Of a stretch of DNA of 64,000 nt, positions 1-9,252 are shown one piece after another. This DNA is from Burkholderiaceae bacterium (GTDB lineage: Bacteria; Pseudomonadota; Gammaproteobacteria; Burkholderiales; Burkholderiaceae_C): the NCBI GenBank assembly GCA_016790575.1, contig JAEUOU010000010.1, forward strand, positions 124,001-188,000, read 5' to 3'. Both the position numbers and the translations under genes were made by a program. How positions within the stretch are numbered: position 1 is the stretch's first letter; each line of letters begins with the position of its first letter. Below the pieces are notes generated by a model. It saw only the letters and a list, made by a program, of their open reading frames with translations. It was not told the DNA's origin and did no database searches.

Positions 1-734
1 GTCACCAGCACGGTGTGTTCCCACTGGGCCGAAAGCGAGCGGTCACGGGTTACGATGGTCCAACCGTCGCCCAGTTCCTTGATGTCCCGTCGCCCGGCAT
101 TGATCATCGGCTCGATCGTAAAAGTCATTCCTGGCGCCAGTTCCGCCAGGGTGCCGGGTTTGCCGTAGTGCAGGATTTGTGGCTCTTCATGAAAAACACG
201 GCCGATGCCGTGCCCGCAGAACTCGCGCACGATGGAAAAACCGTGACCCTCGGCAAAGCGCTGAATGGCGTGGCCGATGTCCCCCAGCCGGGCGCCCGGG
301 CGAACCTGTTCGATTCCCTTCCACATCGCCTCATACGTCAGTGCCGCCAGACGCCGGGTGGCGATCGAGCAGTCGCCGACCAGGAACATTCGGCTGGTGT
401 CACCGTGCCAGCCGTCCTTGATCACCGTAATGTCGATATTGAGCGAGTCGCCTTTCTTCAGCGGCTTGTCGTTCGGAATGCCATGGCAGACCTGGTGGTT
501 GATTGAAGTGCAGATCGATTTCGGATAGGGGATGTACCCCGGGGGCTGATAGTTCAGCGGCGCGGGAGTGGCGCCTTGCACCTGGACGATGTAGTCGTGC
601 GCCAGGCGATCAAGCGCATTGGTTGTCACGCCCGGCTTCACATGCGGGGTCAGGTAGTCGAGAACCTCGGAGGCCAGTCGGCCGGCGGTGCGCATGCCGG
701 CGATGCCTTCGGCGTCTTTGATCGAAATCGTCAT
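1..734 (-). CDS. map: Methionine aminopeptidase type I, C-terminus outside window
   Basis: Removes the N-terminal Met from nascent proteins in the cytosol. Translation of the minus strand from the ATG at 734 gives about 244 residues, so some 20-25 C-terminal residues lie beyond the left edge. All five metal ligands of the M24A family can be placed: the Asp pair in DITVIKDGWHGD, the His in FCGHGIG, the Glu in FTIEPMI and the Glu in WEHTVLV. The N-terminus (MTISIKDAEGIAGMRTAGRL) matches the family start. It is divergent from purL across about 170 bases. What follows map downstream cannot be seen. Confidence 0.95.
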   Translation of the reverse strand, partial: MTISIKDAEGIAGMRTAGRLASEVLDYLTPHVKPGVTTNALDRLAHDYIVQVQGATPAPLNYQPPGYIPYPKSICTSINHQVCHGIPNDKPLKKGDSLNIDITVIKDGWHGDTSRMFLVGDCSIATRRLAALTYEAMWKGIEQVRPGARLGDIGHAIQRFAEGHGFSIVREFCGHGIGRVFHEEPQILHYGKPGTLAELAPGMTFTIEPMINAGRRDIKELGDGWTIVTRDRSLSAQWEHTVLV

Positions 735-828
735 GGGCGCGGATTATCCCATCCGTTGGTGCGACCGGCCCACCCGCTCGAACGCGGGTGTGCGCGGGCG
801 CAGAAGCGGTTCGTGCCAACCGGGCGGG

Positions 829-834
829 TAAAAT
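829..834 (+). promoter_or_regulatory. Candidate -10 element for purL
   Basis: TAAAAT in the gap between map and purL, about 70 bases before the proposed purL start. No good -35 box is visible at 16-18 bases spacing, so this rests on the -10 match and position only. Confidence 0.3.
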
Positions 835-906
835 CGCGGCTTGCGCGCGGTGCCCCAGTCAGCGGCCTGCGCAACGGCTTCTCTGCCCATCACCCAGGCC
901 TTGCTT

Positions 907-3900
907 GTGACCTACCCGATCTCCACATTCCCCGGCGGCAACGCCCTCAGCGGTTTCCGCGTGCAGCAGCTTTTGCCCCGTTTGGCTGCCGTTGATACGC
1001 GCATCCATGGTCTGTCGGCGCGTTTTGTCCATCTGGTGCTGTCCGACGCACCACTGGCCGATGGCGACCGGCAGCGCCTTTCCGCGCTGCTGACCTACGG
1101 CGAGCCTGCCGACGGCCGTGACGAGGGAGAATCGATCGTGGTGTCGCCCCGTCTGGGCACGGTGTCACCCTGGGCATCCAAGGCGACCGACATCGCCCAC
1201 AACTGCGGCCTGGCGATCCGGCGGGTGGAGCGCATCACCGAGTACCGGGTGGTGCTGAAGCAGCCGCTGCTGGGCCAGGCCCGCCTGACGCCGGCACAGC
1301 GGGACGCTGTGGCCGCGGTGCTGCACGACCGCATGACCGAATCGGTGCTGGCCGACCGCGACGCTGCAGCGCTGCTGTTCTCCGAGCTGCACCCGGCGCC
1401 CATGGAGCATGTGGACGTGCTCGGTGGCGGGCGCGCCGCGCTGGAGCGGGCCAACACCGACTGGGGTCTGGCGCTGGCGGGCGACGAAATCGATTACCTC
1501 GTCAACGCCTTCACCACACTGGGACGCAATCCCACCGACGTGGAGCTGATGATGTTCGCCCAGGCCAACAGCGAACACTGCCGGCACAAGATTTTCAATG
1601 CCCAGTTCACCGTCGACGGGGTGGCGCAACCCCACAGCCTGTTCGGCATGATCCGCAACACCCACCGCCTGGCGCCGCAGCACACCGTGGTGGCCTACTC
1701 GGACAACGCCTCGGTCATGGAAGGGGGCGTTATCGAGCGTTTTGTGGCAAAAATGACCCATAGCCAGCGTGAAAAGGTCACTTTCTGCTATGAAAAAAGT
1801 ATCGAAACGGCGCATGTCCTGATGAAGGTGGAAACCCACAACCACCCCACCGCCATCTCGCCTTTCCCCGGCGCGGCCACCGGCGCCGGCGGTGAAATCC
1901 GCGACGAGGGGGCCACCGGGCGCGGCTCCGAGCCCAAGGCCGGCCTGACCGGATTCACCGTGGGCAAACTCTGGGACGGCCTGTCCGACCAGCCGGGCGG
2001 CAAACCCGGCCACATCGCCAGCCCCCTGCAGATCATGACCGAAGGCCCGCTGGGCGGCGCGGCCTTCAACAACGAGTTCGGCCGGCCGAACCTGGCGGGG
2101 TATTTCCGCGAATACGAACTGGCGGTGGGCGGCGTGCAGCGCGGCTACCACAAGCCCATCATGATCGCCGGCGGCCTGGGAACCATCGCCGCGGACCAGA
2201 CGACCAAAATCGAGTTTCCCGCCGGCACGCTGCTGATCCAGCTGGGCGGCCCGGGCATGCGCATCGGCATGGGCGGCGGCGCGGCCAGCTCCCTGGCCAC
2301 GGGCACCAACGCGGCCGAGCTGGATTTTGATTCGGTGCAGCGCGGCAACCCCGAGATCGAGCGCCGGGCGCAGGAGGTGATCAACCACTGCTGGGCCCAG
2401 GGCGCGGACAACCCGATCCTGGCCATCCATGACGTGGGCGCGGGCGGCCTGTCCAACGCCTTCCCGGAACTGACCAACGACGCCGGCCGCGGCGCGCGTT
2501 TTGACCTCCGGGCCGTGCCGCTGGAAGAGTCGGGCCTGGCGCCCAAGGAAATCTGGTGCAACGAAAGCCAGGAACGCTATGTACTGGCCATCGCGCCCGA
2601 ATCGCTGGAGACCTTTCGGGCCTTCTGCGAGCGCGAGCGTTGCCCGTTCGCGGTGGTGGGCGTGGCGACCGAAGAGCGTGACCTGTTGGTGTACGAGGGA
2701 GACGGCGTGAGCGGCGCCGGGCCGTCCCAAGCCGCGAGGGCCCCCTCGGGGGGCAGCGAATCACGCGAAGTGGAGAGCGTGGGGGCACCCGTCCACATGC
2801 CCATGGACGTGCTGCTGGGCAAACCGCCCAGGATGCACCGTGACGTCCGGACCGTGGCGCGCGAATTCCAGCCGCTGGACCTGTCCGGCATCACCCTGCA
2901 GCAGGCGGTGATCGACGTTCTGAGCCACCCGACCGTGGCGTCCAAGCGGTTCCTGGTCACCATCGGTGACCGCACCGTGGGCGGCCTGACCCACCGCGAT
3001 CAGATGGTCGGCCCGTGGCAGGTGCCGGTGGCGGATTGCGCCGTCACGCTGGCCGACTACGCCGGCTTTGCCGGTGAAGCCATGAGCATGGGCGAGCGCA
3101 CGCCGCTGGCCGCGCTGGACGCCGCGGCATCCGGACGCATGGCGGTGGCCGAGGCCATCACCAACCTGCTGGCCGCACCGATCGAGCTGCCCCGCGTCAA
3201 GCTGTCGGCCAACTGGATGGCCGCCTGCGGCGAGCCCGGCGAGGACGCCGACCTGTACGCCACGGTGCGGGCCGTGGGCATGGAGTTGTGCCCGGCGCTG
3301 GGCATTTCCATCCCGGTGGGCAAGGACAGCCTGTCCATGCGCACCCAGTGGCAGTACGCGGGCGATACGAAGAAGGTGACCTCCCCGGTCAGCCTGATCG
3401 TCAGCGCCTTTGCCACGCTGGCCGACGTGCGCGGCACCCTGACTCCGCAGCTCGATGCCACCACCGAAGACACCACGCTGATCCTGGTCGACCTCGGCCA
3501 GGGCCGCAACCGTCTGGCCGGCAGCATCCTGGGGCAGACCCGCGGGCAGGGCGGCTGCCCGGTGCGTGACGGGGTGCCGGACCTGGACAACGCGCAGGAT
3601 CTGGTCCGCCTGGTCGACGCGGTCAATGCGCTGCGCGCCGCGGGCAAGGTCCTCGCCTACCACGACCGCAGCGACGGCGGCCTGCTGGCCACCGTGGCCG
3701 AAATGGCCTTTGCCGGCCACGTCGGGGTGGCGCTGAACGTGGACATGCTGGTCACCGAAGGCGACGGCATCAGCGACAGCCGCATGGATGCCGGTGACGC
3801 CAAAAACTGGGCCACGCAGGTCAGTGCCCGGCGCGAAGAGCTCACGCTCAAGGCCCTGTTTGCCGAAGAACTGGGCGTGGTGTTGCAGGTGCGCACGGCC

Positions 3901-4995
3901 GAGCGCAACGACGTGATGCAGGTGCTGCGCGCGCACGGTCTGTCGCGATACAGCCATTTCATCGGCAAAACCCGGCCGGCGGCGTCGCCGCTGGACGCCG
4001 GCAAAGGCGCGCTGTCGATCTGGCGCGACACCAAGGAAGTGTTCAGCGCCAGCCTGCACGATCTGCACCAGGTCTGGGACAGCGTCAGCTGGAAGATCTG
4101 CCAGCAGCGCGACAACCCGGCCTGCGCCGACGCCGAACACGCCGCCGCGGGTGCACCGGCCGATCCCGGCCTGCACCTGTCGCTGCGCTTCGACCCGTCC
4201 GACAACGTGGCGGCGCCCTTCCTGAACCTGGCGCGGCCGAAGGTCGCCATCCTGCGCGAGCAGGGCGTGAACTCCCATGTGGAAATGGCCTACGCCTTCA
4301 CCGAAGCCGGCTTCGAGGCCCACGACGTCCACATGACCGACCTGCAGACCGGCCGCGCCCGGCTGGCCGATTTCAACGGTGTGGTGGCCTGCGGTGGCTT
4401 CAGCTACGGCGACACGCTGGGCGCCGGTATCGGGTGGGCCCGCAGCATCACCTTCAACCCGGTGCTGGCCGCGCAATTCCAGGGCTTTTTCGGCCGCGCG
4501 GACACCTTCGGCCTCGGGGTGTGCAACGGCTGCCAGATGTTTGCCGAACTCGCCGACATCATTCCCGGCGCGCAGGACTGGCCCCGCTTCACCACCAACC
4601 AGAGCGAGCGTTTCGAAGCCCGCTATGCGATGGTCGAAGTGCTGGAATCACCCAGCCTGTTCCTGCAGGGCATGGCCGGCAGCCGGTTGCCGATCGCGGT
4701 GGCGCACGGCGAAGGCTATGCCAATTTCCGCTTCCGCGGCCATGCCGGCAAAGCCATCGCCGCGATGCGGTTTGTCGACAACCATGGCACGGCCACTGAA
4801 ACCTACCCCTTCAATCCCAACGGCAGCCCGGGCGGCCTGACGGCCGTCACCACCGCTGACGGCCGCTTCACGGCCATGATGCCGCACCCCGAGCGGGTGT
4901 TCCGCAACATCCAGATGAGCTGGACCAGCGGCGACCCGGCCGCCGCCAGCCCCTGGATGCGGATCTGGCGCAACGCGAGAAAGTGGGTGGGATGA
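907..4995 (+). CDS. purL: Phosphoribosylformylglycinamidine synthase (FGAM synthase), large single-chain form
   Basis: Catalyses step four of purine synthesis: FGAR + ATP + glutamine to FGAM. The single-chain proteobacterial form has an N-terminal domain, two synthetase halves and a C-terminal class I glutaminase. Visible landmarks are the ATP-site stretch [12 protein letters not shown] and [13 protein letters not shown], the GMGGGAASS loop, the glutaminase nucleophile Cys1206 (VCNGCQ) and His1327/Glu1329 (PHPE). I chose the GTG at 907 (MTYPISTF), which fits relatives better than in-frame TTG codons at 841 and 901; no strong ribosome site helps. 1362 residues, somewhat long for the family (E. 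coli about 1295), because two repeat elements are translated in frame at residues about 280-298 and 604-628. Its stop overlaps the next gene by ATGA. Confidence 0.97.
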   Translation: MTYPISTFPGGNALSGFRVQQLLPRLAAVDTRIHGLSARFVHLVLSDAPLADGDRQRLSALLTYGEPADGRDEGESIVVSPRLGTVSPWASKATDIAHNCGLAIRRVERITEYRVVLKQPLLGQARLTPAQRDAVAAVLHDRMTESVLADRDAAALLFSELHPAPMEHVDVLGGGRAALERANTDWGLALAGDEIDYLVNAFTTLGRNPTDVELMMFAQANSEHCRHKIFNAQFTVDGVAQPHSLFGMIRNTHRLAPQHTVVAYSDNASVMEGGVIERFVAKMTHSQREKVTFCYEKSIETAHVLMKVETHNHPTAISPFPGAATGAGGEIRDEGATGRGSEPKAGLTGFTVGKLWDGLSDQPGGKPGHIASPLQIMTEGPLGGAAFNNEFGRPNLAGYFREYELAVGGVQRGYHKPIMIAGGLGTIAADQTTKIEFPAGTLLIQLGGPGMRIGMGGGAASSLATGTNAAELDFDSVQRGNPEIERRAQEVINHCWAQGADNPILAIHDVGAGGLSNAFPELTNDAGRGARFDLRAVPLEESGLAPKEIWCNESQERYVLAIAPESLETFRAFCERERCPFAVVGVATEERDLLVYEGDGVSGAGPSQAARAPSGGSESREVESVGAPVHMPMDVLLGKPPRMHRDVRTVAREFQPLDLSGITLQQAVIDVLSHPTVASKRFLVTIGDRTVGGLTHRDQMVGPWQVPVADCAVTLADYAGFAGEAMSMGERTPLAALDAAASGRMAVAEAITNLLAAPIELPRVKLSANWMAACGEPGEDADLYATVRAVGMELCPALGISIPVGKDSLSMRTQWQYAGDTKKVTSPVSLIVSAFATLADVRGTLTPQLDATTEDTTLILVDLGQGRNRLAGSILGQTRGQGGCPVRDGVPDLDNAQDLVRLVDAVNALRAAGKVLAYHDRSDGGLLATVAEMAFAGHVGVALNVDMLVTEGDGISDSRMDAGDAKNWATQVSARREELTLKALFAEELGVVLQVRTAERNDVMQVLRAHGLSRYSHFIGKTRPAASPLDAGKGALSIWRDTKEVFSASLHDLHQVWDSVSWKICQQRDNPACADAEHAAAGAPADPGLHLSLRFDPSDNVAAPFLNLARPKVAILREQGVNSHVEMAYAFTEAGFEAHDVHMTDLQTGRARLADFNGVVACGGFSYGDTLGAGIGWARSITFNPVLAAQFQGFFGRADTFGLGVCNGCQMFAELADIIPGAQDWPRFTTNQSERFEARYAMVEVLESPSLFLQGMAGSRLPIAVAHGEGYANFRFRGHAGKAIAAMRFVDNHGTATETYPFNPNGSPGGLTAVTTADGRFTAMMPHPERVFRNIQMSWTSGDPAAASPWMRIWRNARKWVG
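1745..1797 (+). repeat. Dispersed 50-base repeat, copy A, inside purL
   Basis: Carries the ordered boxes AGCCAGCG (1762-1769), AAAAGGT (1772-1778) and GCTAT (1787-1791), as in the other copies at 11.3, 14.4, 19.5, 30.4, 54.2 and 60.6 kb. Arms AAATGACC (1751-1758) and GGTCACTT (1776-1783) pair at 7 of 8 positions. It is translated in frame as residues about 280-298 of PurL, just before the conserved VETHNHP stretch. Confidence 0.8.
2718..2788 (+). repeat. GC-rich REP-like element translated within purL
   Basis: Two potential hairpins follow each other: GCCCCC (2740-2745) with GGGGGC (2749-2754), and CACGC (2762-2766) with GCGTG (2777-2781). The encoded Ser/Gly/Arg-rich segment sits in the linker just before the conserved DVLLGKPP motif. 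From memory, elements of the form GGGCCCCCTCGGGGG...GCGTGGGGGC are common between genes in Comamonadaceae; I have not checked this. Confidence 0.6.
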
Positions 4996-5978
4996 TGGCG
5001 ACCAGTCTGCTGGCCCTGCTGGACGATATCGCCACCTTGCTCGACGACGTGGCCGCGATGACCAAGGTCGCCGCCCGCCAGGGGGTGGCTGCGGCCGATG
5101 ATGTGGCAGCAATGACACAACTGGCGGCGAAAAAGACGGCAGGAGTTCTGGGCGATGACCTGGCGCTGAATGCTCAGCAGGTGACGGGCGTGCGGGCCGA
5201 CCGTGAGTTGCCGGTGGTCTGGGCGGTGGCCAAAGGTTCTCTTGTCAACAAAGCGATCCTCGTGCCGGCCGCGCTGGCCATCAGCGCCCTGGCACCGTGG
5301 CTGATCACCCCGTTGTTGATGGCGGGCGGTGCTTTCCTGTGTTTCGAGGGAGCGGAGAAGCTGCTGCACAAGTTGTTCCACAAACCGTCGGACGATGCGA
5401 CCCGGCATGCGCAGCGGGTATCTGCCGTGTCGAACGAATCCATCGATATCGTTGCCTTCGAAAAAGAAAAGATCAAAGGCGCAGTGCGCACCGATTTCAT
5501 TCTCTCGGCAGAGATCATCGTCATCTCGCTCGGGACCGTCGCCGCCGCCAGCTTTGCGCAGCGGGTGTCCGTCCTGGTCGGGATTTCTATCCTGATGACC
5601 GTCGGGGTCTATGGACTGGTCGCGGGGATAGTGAAACTGGACGACCTGGGTCTTTATCTGACGCGCCAGGTGTCAACGACGCGCCAAACGCTCGGTCGAG
5701 GCATTCTGGCGCTGGCCCCGTGGCTGATGAGGGCCTTGTCCGTCCTGGGAACTGCGGCGATGTTCCTGGTCGGCGGCGGGATTCTGGTTCACGGGGTGCC
5801 TTGGTTGCACCACGTGGCTGGTTCGGTCGAGGGGTTTTTTCCGCCGGGACCCTTCGCCGGCCTGTGGCAAGGGATCGCCGCCGCAGCATTCAACGGTTTG
5901 GCCGGTGTGATGGCGGGCGCGGCGGTGGTTGCTCTGGTTGCCCTCGCGCACCGGCTCCGGCCAAAAGGCGCCCACTAG
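4992..5978 (+). CDS. DUF808 family inner-membrane protein (YedI-like)
   Basis: 328 residues matching the DUF808/YedI family. The N-terminus ([20 protein letters not shown]) and the following [17 protein letters not shown] stretch are characteristic. Several hydrophobic segments are visible at residues about 90-115, 165-210, 235-265 and 295-320, so it is a multi-pass membrane protein. No enzymatic function is established for the family to my knowledge. The ATG at 4992 overlaps the purL stop (ATGA); a second ATG follows at 4995. Translational coupling to purL is likely, but a shared function is not implied. Confidence 0.85.
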   Translation: MMATSLLALLDDIATLLDDVAAMTKVAARQGVAAADDVAAMTQLAAKKTAGVLGDDLALNAQQVTGVRADRELPVVWAVAKGSLVNKAILVPAALAISALAPWLITPLLMAGGAFLCFEGAEKLLHKLFHKPSDDATRHAQRVSAVSNESIDIVAFEKEKIKGAVRTDFILSAEIIVISLGTVAAASFAQRVSVLVGISILMTVGVYGLVAGIVKLDDLGLYLTRQVSTTRQTLGRGILALAPWLMRALSVLGTAAMFLVGGGILVHGVPWLHHVAGSVEGFFPPGPFAGLWQGIAAAAFNGLAGVMAGAAVVALVALAHRLRPKGAH

Positions 5979-5998
5979 CGGGCCGTTTCCGGCCCGCT
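5977..5998. terminator. Intergenic hairpin between DUF808 gene and phasin
   Basis: Nine-base stem AGCGGGCCG / CGGCCCGCT with a four-base loop, lying between two convergent genes. There is no following T run on either strand, so intrinsic termination is uncertain. Confidence 0.45.
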
Positions 5999-6009
5999 GA
6001 TCCGTGCCA

Positions 6010-6516
6010 TCAGGCCGCTTTTTTGCGGTAACCGAGGCGCGTGAGCGCGTCCTTGATCCGAACGTCAACGACGTTGCTGACGGTTCCGATGCCTTGATCG
6101 ACGGCCTCCGTTGCGCTGTTGATGCGGTCCTTGATGAGGTCGGTGTTGGAATCAATCGCACCACGGGCCTGCGATTCAAATTTCTCGCCGGCCTTGACCA
6201 GGGCTTCGAAAGCCTTCTCGCCGCGTTCGCCGGTCGAGGTGGTGACTTTTGCCAATGCGCCCAGGCCAGCGAGCCAGATCGAGCGCTGCGTGTCGATCAA
6301 GCGAAACGATGCATCACGGGTCATGTGTACAACGCTGGAGACTTTGCGCGTGCTCTTGGTAGCCACCTGTTTGAGTGTGGGCTTGGCCGCAACGGCTTTT
6401 TTTGCCCGGGTGGCTGTGGCGGTTGCGGTTGCCTTGGCGCGGGATTTGACGGCCTTGACCGTGGTCGTGACTTCGGCGGCCGTGTTTTCTACGGGAGTTT
6501 TGGCGCGGGTTGCCAT
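6010..6516 (-). CDS. Phasin-family (polyhydroxyalkanoate granule-associated) protein with H1-like N-terminus
   Basis: 168 residues. The C-terminal two thirds resemble the PhaI/PhaF-type granule-associated phasin family: an amphipathic helical stretch with SIWLAGLGALAKV followed by GEKAFEALVKAGEKFESQAR. The first 60 residues are rich in Ala, Lys and Thr (ATATATRAKKAVAAKPT), like the histone H1-like tail of PhaF but at the other end of the protein. Phasins coat storage granules; a basic tail could bind DNA or RNA (inference). The start has a good ribosome site (AAGGA). A tandem 22-base repeat lies about 75-120 bases upstream. Confidence 0.82.
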   Translation of the reverse strand: MATRAKTPVENTAAEVTTTVKAVKSRAKATATATATRAKKAVAAKPTLKQVATKSTRKVSSVVHMTRDASFRLIDTQRSIWLAGLGALAKVTTSTGERGEKAFEALVKAGEKFESQARGAIDSNTDLIKDRINSATEAVDQGIGTVSNVVDVRIKDALTRLGYRKKAA

Positions 6517-6590
6517 GATGGTGTTCCTTCAGGATGTTCCGGCCATTCAGAGGTTGCAAGGCCGTGGTGCAGGCTGAAGTATTTCCGGCC

Positions 6591-6634
6591 GGCCTAGAGA
6601 AGACAACTTAACGGCCTAGGGAAGCATGCTTAAC
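6591..6634. repeat. Tandem 22-base repeat upstream of the phasin gene
   Basis: Two head-to-tail units (6591-6612 and 6613-6634) share GGCCTAG, GAAG and CTTAAC at identical spacing, 17 of 22 bases alike. The second contains the palindrome AAGCATGCTT. Their place in the upstream region of the phasin gene suggests a two-site operator. Confidence 0.55.
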
Positions 6635-6717
6635 TTCGCGCGTGGGTGACCGCTGCGCCGCAACGGCCCCGGCCTGACCCGCGATGCCCCCTCGGCGCTG
6701 TCGCAGGTTTCAACGCG

Positions 6718-7179
6718 CTAAGGGGTGTCTTCGGGGGCCGGTTCGGGTGGCACAGGCGGTTTGACCACAAGCACCGGCACGGGCGACGCCTTGACCAGAT
6801 CCAGTGCGACCGATCCGGACCACGCCTTGCGCAGCAAGCCCATCGCATGGGTGCCGATGATGATCAGGTCACAGGCATGTTCCTCCACCAGGTCGACCAC
6901 GGCATGGGCCGGATCGCCCGTAACGACGGCCACATCGGCATCGAAACCCGCCTGGCGCAGCAGTTCGAGTGCCGGCTGCAGCATGTGTTCACCGGCCGCG
7001 TGGCTGACGTTCTCCAGGACTTGCGGGTCGTGCGCTGTGACAATCTCGTACAAGCTGGCCGGCTCCTGAACGTTGGCAAGCAGAAACTCGGTTTTCAGAC
7101 CTTCGGCGGCAAGTGACAGTGCAAAACGCACTTCGTGCAGGGCCAGTTCGGAACCGTCGATAGGCAGCAGAATTTTCAT
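6718..7179 (-). CDS. Universal stress protein (UspA family)
   Basis: 153 residues starting MKILLPIDGSE, the usual beta-1 and nucleotide-binding Asp of the Usp fold. The C-terminal ATP motif normally reads G-x2-G-x9-G-S. Here it is GTHAMG...SGS, so the second Gly of G-x2-G is Ala while the final GS is kept. ATP binding is therefore probable but not certain. It ends with a short Pro-rich tail. It lies between the phasin and rlhA on the same strand. Usp proteins often act in stress survival; no specific role is shown here. Confidence 0.9.
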   Translation of the reverse strand: MKILLPIDGSELALHEVRFALSLAAEGLKTEFLLANVQEPASLYEIVTAHDPQVLENVSHAAGEHMLQPALELLRQAGFDADVAVVTGDPAHAVVDLVEEHACDLIIIGTHAMGLLRKAWSGSVALDLVKASPVPVLVVKPPVPPEPAPEDTP

Positions 7180-7211
7180 GTTCGTTCAGGGTTGGCAGGT
7201 CAATCGGATCG

Positions 7212-9179
7212 TCATTGCCCGGGTGTCGGGCGGGTCTTGTAGAAGGTCAGGGGCTGCGGCCGGGTCAGGATTTGACGCCGCATGCGGCCCACCACATGCA
7301 TTTCACAAGGCTTGCAGTCGAAACGCAAGGTGAGTTTTTCGTTGCCATTGACCAGCGTCAACGGTTCCGCCCGTATCGTGCCCTGCACGCCGGTGACGCC
7401 TTTGGCCTGCTTCGGGCACAGGCTCATGGACCAGCGCACGCAGTGTTTGGTGATCATGAGGCTGACTTCGCCTTCCTCCTCATGGCTTTCGTAGGCGGCG
7501 GCGATGACCTGGACGCCGTGTTTCGCGTAGAAGTCGCGTGCCTTGTGGTTGAACACGTTGGCCAGGTAGGTCAGCGTGTCTTCCGGGTAGACGGCCGGCG
7601 GGTCCACCGGCCGGGCGCGGGGCAGCCGCTGCCAGGCGGCGGCGCGGGCGCTTTCCAGCGCCTCGGTGGCGGCGCGCCTCAGCGTGTTGAGCTGGGATGC
7701 CGGCACAAACCACGGGCGGGGCAGCTCGATGGCCACGTCCAGGGGCTCAAAAATCGTGTCGCCCAGACGTGCAAGTTGCCCACGCAGGGTGTCCAGAGCC
7801 TGCTCCGGGTTTTTCGCGGCCTGGAATGGCAGGGTGAGTGTGGCTTCGCCGGTGTGGCCGTCCTCATCGGTGAGGATCAGGCGCAGGCCGTCGGGCGTCT
7901 CGGTCAGCCGCAGCCACACGCCGATGCGCCGCTCGGCGGATTTCTTCTCCAGGCCGCGCACCCAGTCCATGTCGCGGTTGCGGTTGATGCGGGTGCCCTT
8001 GCGCAGGTCCTTGAAGCCGGCCATCGGGTCTTTCGGGTACGCGCGCCAGTGGCCGGGCGCGCCCGCGGGCTCGGCGCGGTTGATCTGCACACCGACCAGT
8101 TCCTTTTGCAGGTCGTGGTAGCACAGGCCGTCGCCGTTGTGCAGCACCAGCGCCGGGTCGTCCGCCTCGAATTCGAGGAAGTTGGGCCCGGTCTTCGTCA
8201 CCCAGCCGATGGCGCGACCCGGGTTCTTGGGCGAATCGAAGGCACCGATGTCGATCTGGCGGCCATTGACGAAGTAATCGGTGAACTCGCGGTTGAAGTT
8301 CTGGTCCGGGTCGGGCGTGAAGCTGAAGGTGCAGCGGCCCGAGGAGCCGCGTGCCAGCTCGGGCCGCTCATCCAGGATGGCGTCGAACAAGGTGCGGTAG
8401 TGGGCGGTGATGTTCTTCACGTAGCCCATGTCCTTGTAGCGGCCCTCGATCTTGAAGCTGCGCGCGCCCGCGTCGATCAGCGCGCGCAGGTTGTCGCTCT
8501 GGTTGTTGTCCTTCATGCTCAGCACGTGTTTGTCGTGCGCGATGAAGCGGCCCTGGGCATCGGTCACCTGGTAGGGCAGGCGGCAGGCCTGGGAGCAGTC
8601 GCCGCGGTTGGCGCTGCGCCCGGTGTGGGCTTCGCTGATGTAGCACTGGCCGCTGTAGGCCACACACAGCGCGCCGTGGATGAAAAACTCCAGCGTGCAG
8701 CGCGCCGGGTCGGTCGCGGCACGGATGGCGGCGATCTGCTCCAGCGTCAGCTCGCGCGCCAGCACGATCTGGTTCAGGCCCACGTCCTGCAGGAAACGGG
8801 CTTTTTCCGGCGTGCGGATGTCGGTCTGCGTACTGGCGTGGAGCTGGATCGGCGGCAGGTCGATCTCCAGCAGGCCCATGTCCTGGATGATGAGCGCATC
8901 GACGCCCGCGTCGTACAGCTGCCAGGCCAGCTTGCGCGCCGGCTCCAGTTCGTCGTCGCGCAGGATGGTGTTGAGGGTGACGAAGATGCGGCTGCCGAAG
9001 CGGTGCGCGTGTTTCAGCAGCCGGGCGATGTCCTGCACCCGGTTGTCGGCGCTGGAGCGGGCACCGAAGGAAGGCCCGCCGATGTAGACGGCGTCGGCGC
9101 CGTGGTTCACGGCTTCGATGCCGATGTCGGCGTCGCGCGCGGGGGCGAGCAGTTCGAGTTGGTGGGGCTGCAGGGACAT
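7212..9179 (-). CDS. rlhA: 23S rRNA 5-hydroxycytidine C2501 synthase RlhA (peptidase U32 family)
   Basis: 655 residues, close to E. coli RlhA (YdcP, about 650), and longer than the tRNA hydroxylase TrhP (YegQ, about 450). Residues 164-182 match the U32 signature (E-x-F-x2-G-A-L-C-x4-G-x-C-x-I-S). Cys172, Cys179, Cys195 and Cys199 are the likely iron-sulfur ligands. SMKDNNQS, KIEGRYKDMGYVKN and FVNGRQIDIGAFDSP fit RlhA best. The C-terminal domain has a second Cys group (CVRWS, CKPCEMH). RlhA hydroxylates C2501 of 23S rRNA with prephenate-linked chemistry in E. coli. Assignment within U32 is by length and motifs. Confidence 0.88.
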   Translation of the reverse strand: MSLQPHQLELLAPARDADIGIEAVNHGADAVYIGGPSFGARSSADNRVQDIARLLKHAHRFGSRIFVTLNTILRDDELEPARKLAWQLYDAGVDALIIQDMGLLEIDLPPIQLHASTQTDIRTPEKARFLQDVGLNQIVLARELTLEQIAAIRAATDPARCTLEFFIHGALCVAYSGQCYISEAHTGRSANRGDCSQACRLPYQVTDAQGRFIAHDKHVLSMKDNNQSDNLRALIDAGARSFKIEGRYKDMGYVKNITAHYRTLFDAILDERPELARGSSGRCTFSFTPDPDQNFNREFTDYFVNGRQIDIGAFDSPKNPGRAIGWVTKTGPNFLEFEADDPALVLHNGDGLCYHDLQKELVGVQINRAEPAGAPGHWRAYPKDPMAGFKDLRKGTRINRNRDMDWVRGLEKKSAERRIGVWLRLTETPDGLRLILTDEDGHTGEATLTLPFQAAKNPEQALDTLRGQLARLGDTIFEPLDVAIELPRPWFVPASQLNTLRRAATEALESARAAAWQRLPRARPVDPPAVYPEDTLTYLANVFNHKARDFYAKHGVQVIAAAYESHEEEGEVSLMITKHCVRWSMSLCPKQAKGVTGVQGTIRAEPLTLVNGNEKLTLRFDCKPCEMHVVGRMRRQILTRPQPLTFYKTRPTPGQ

Positions 9180-9252
9180 GGCTCAATTATCCCCGCTGCC
9201 CGCCCCGCAAGGCGGTGCAAAAGGGCGCGTCCACCTCAATGTGGACGGGGGA

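Noticed and set aside
1165-4476. Two long minus-strand open frames opposite purL
   Set aside because: No start signals or domains; they mirror the third-position GC bias of purL.
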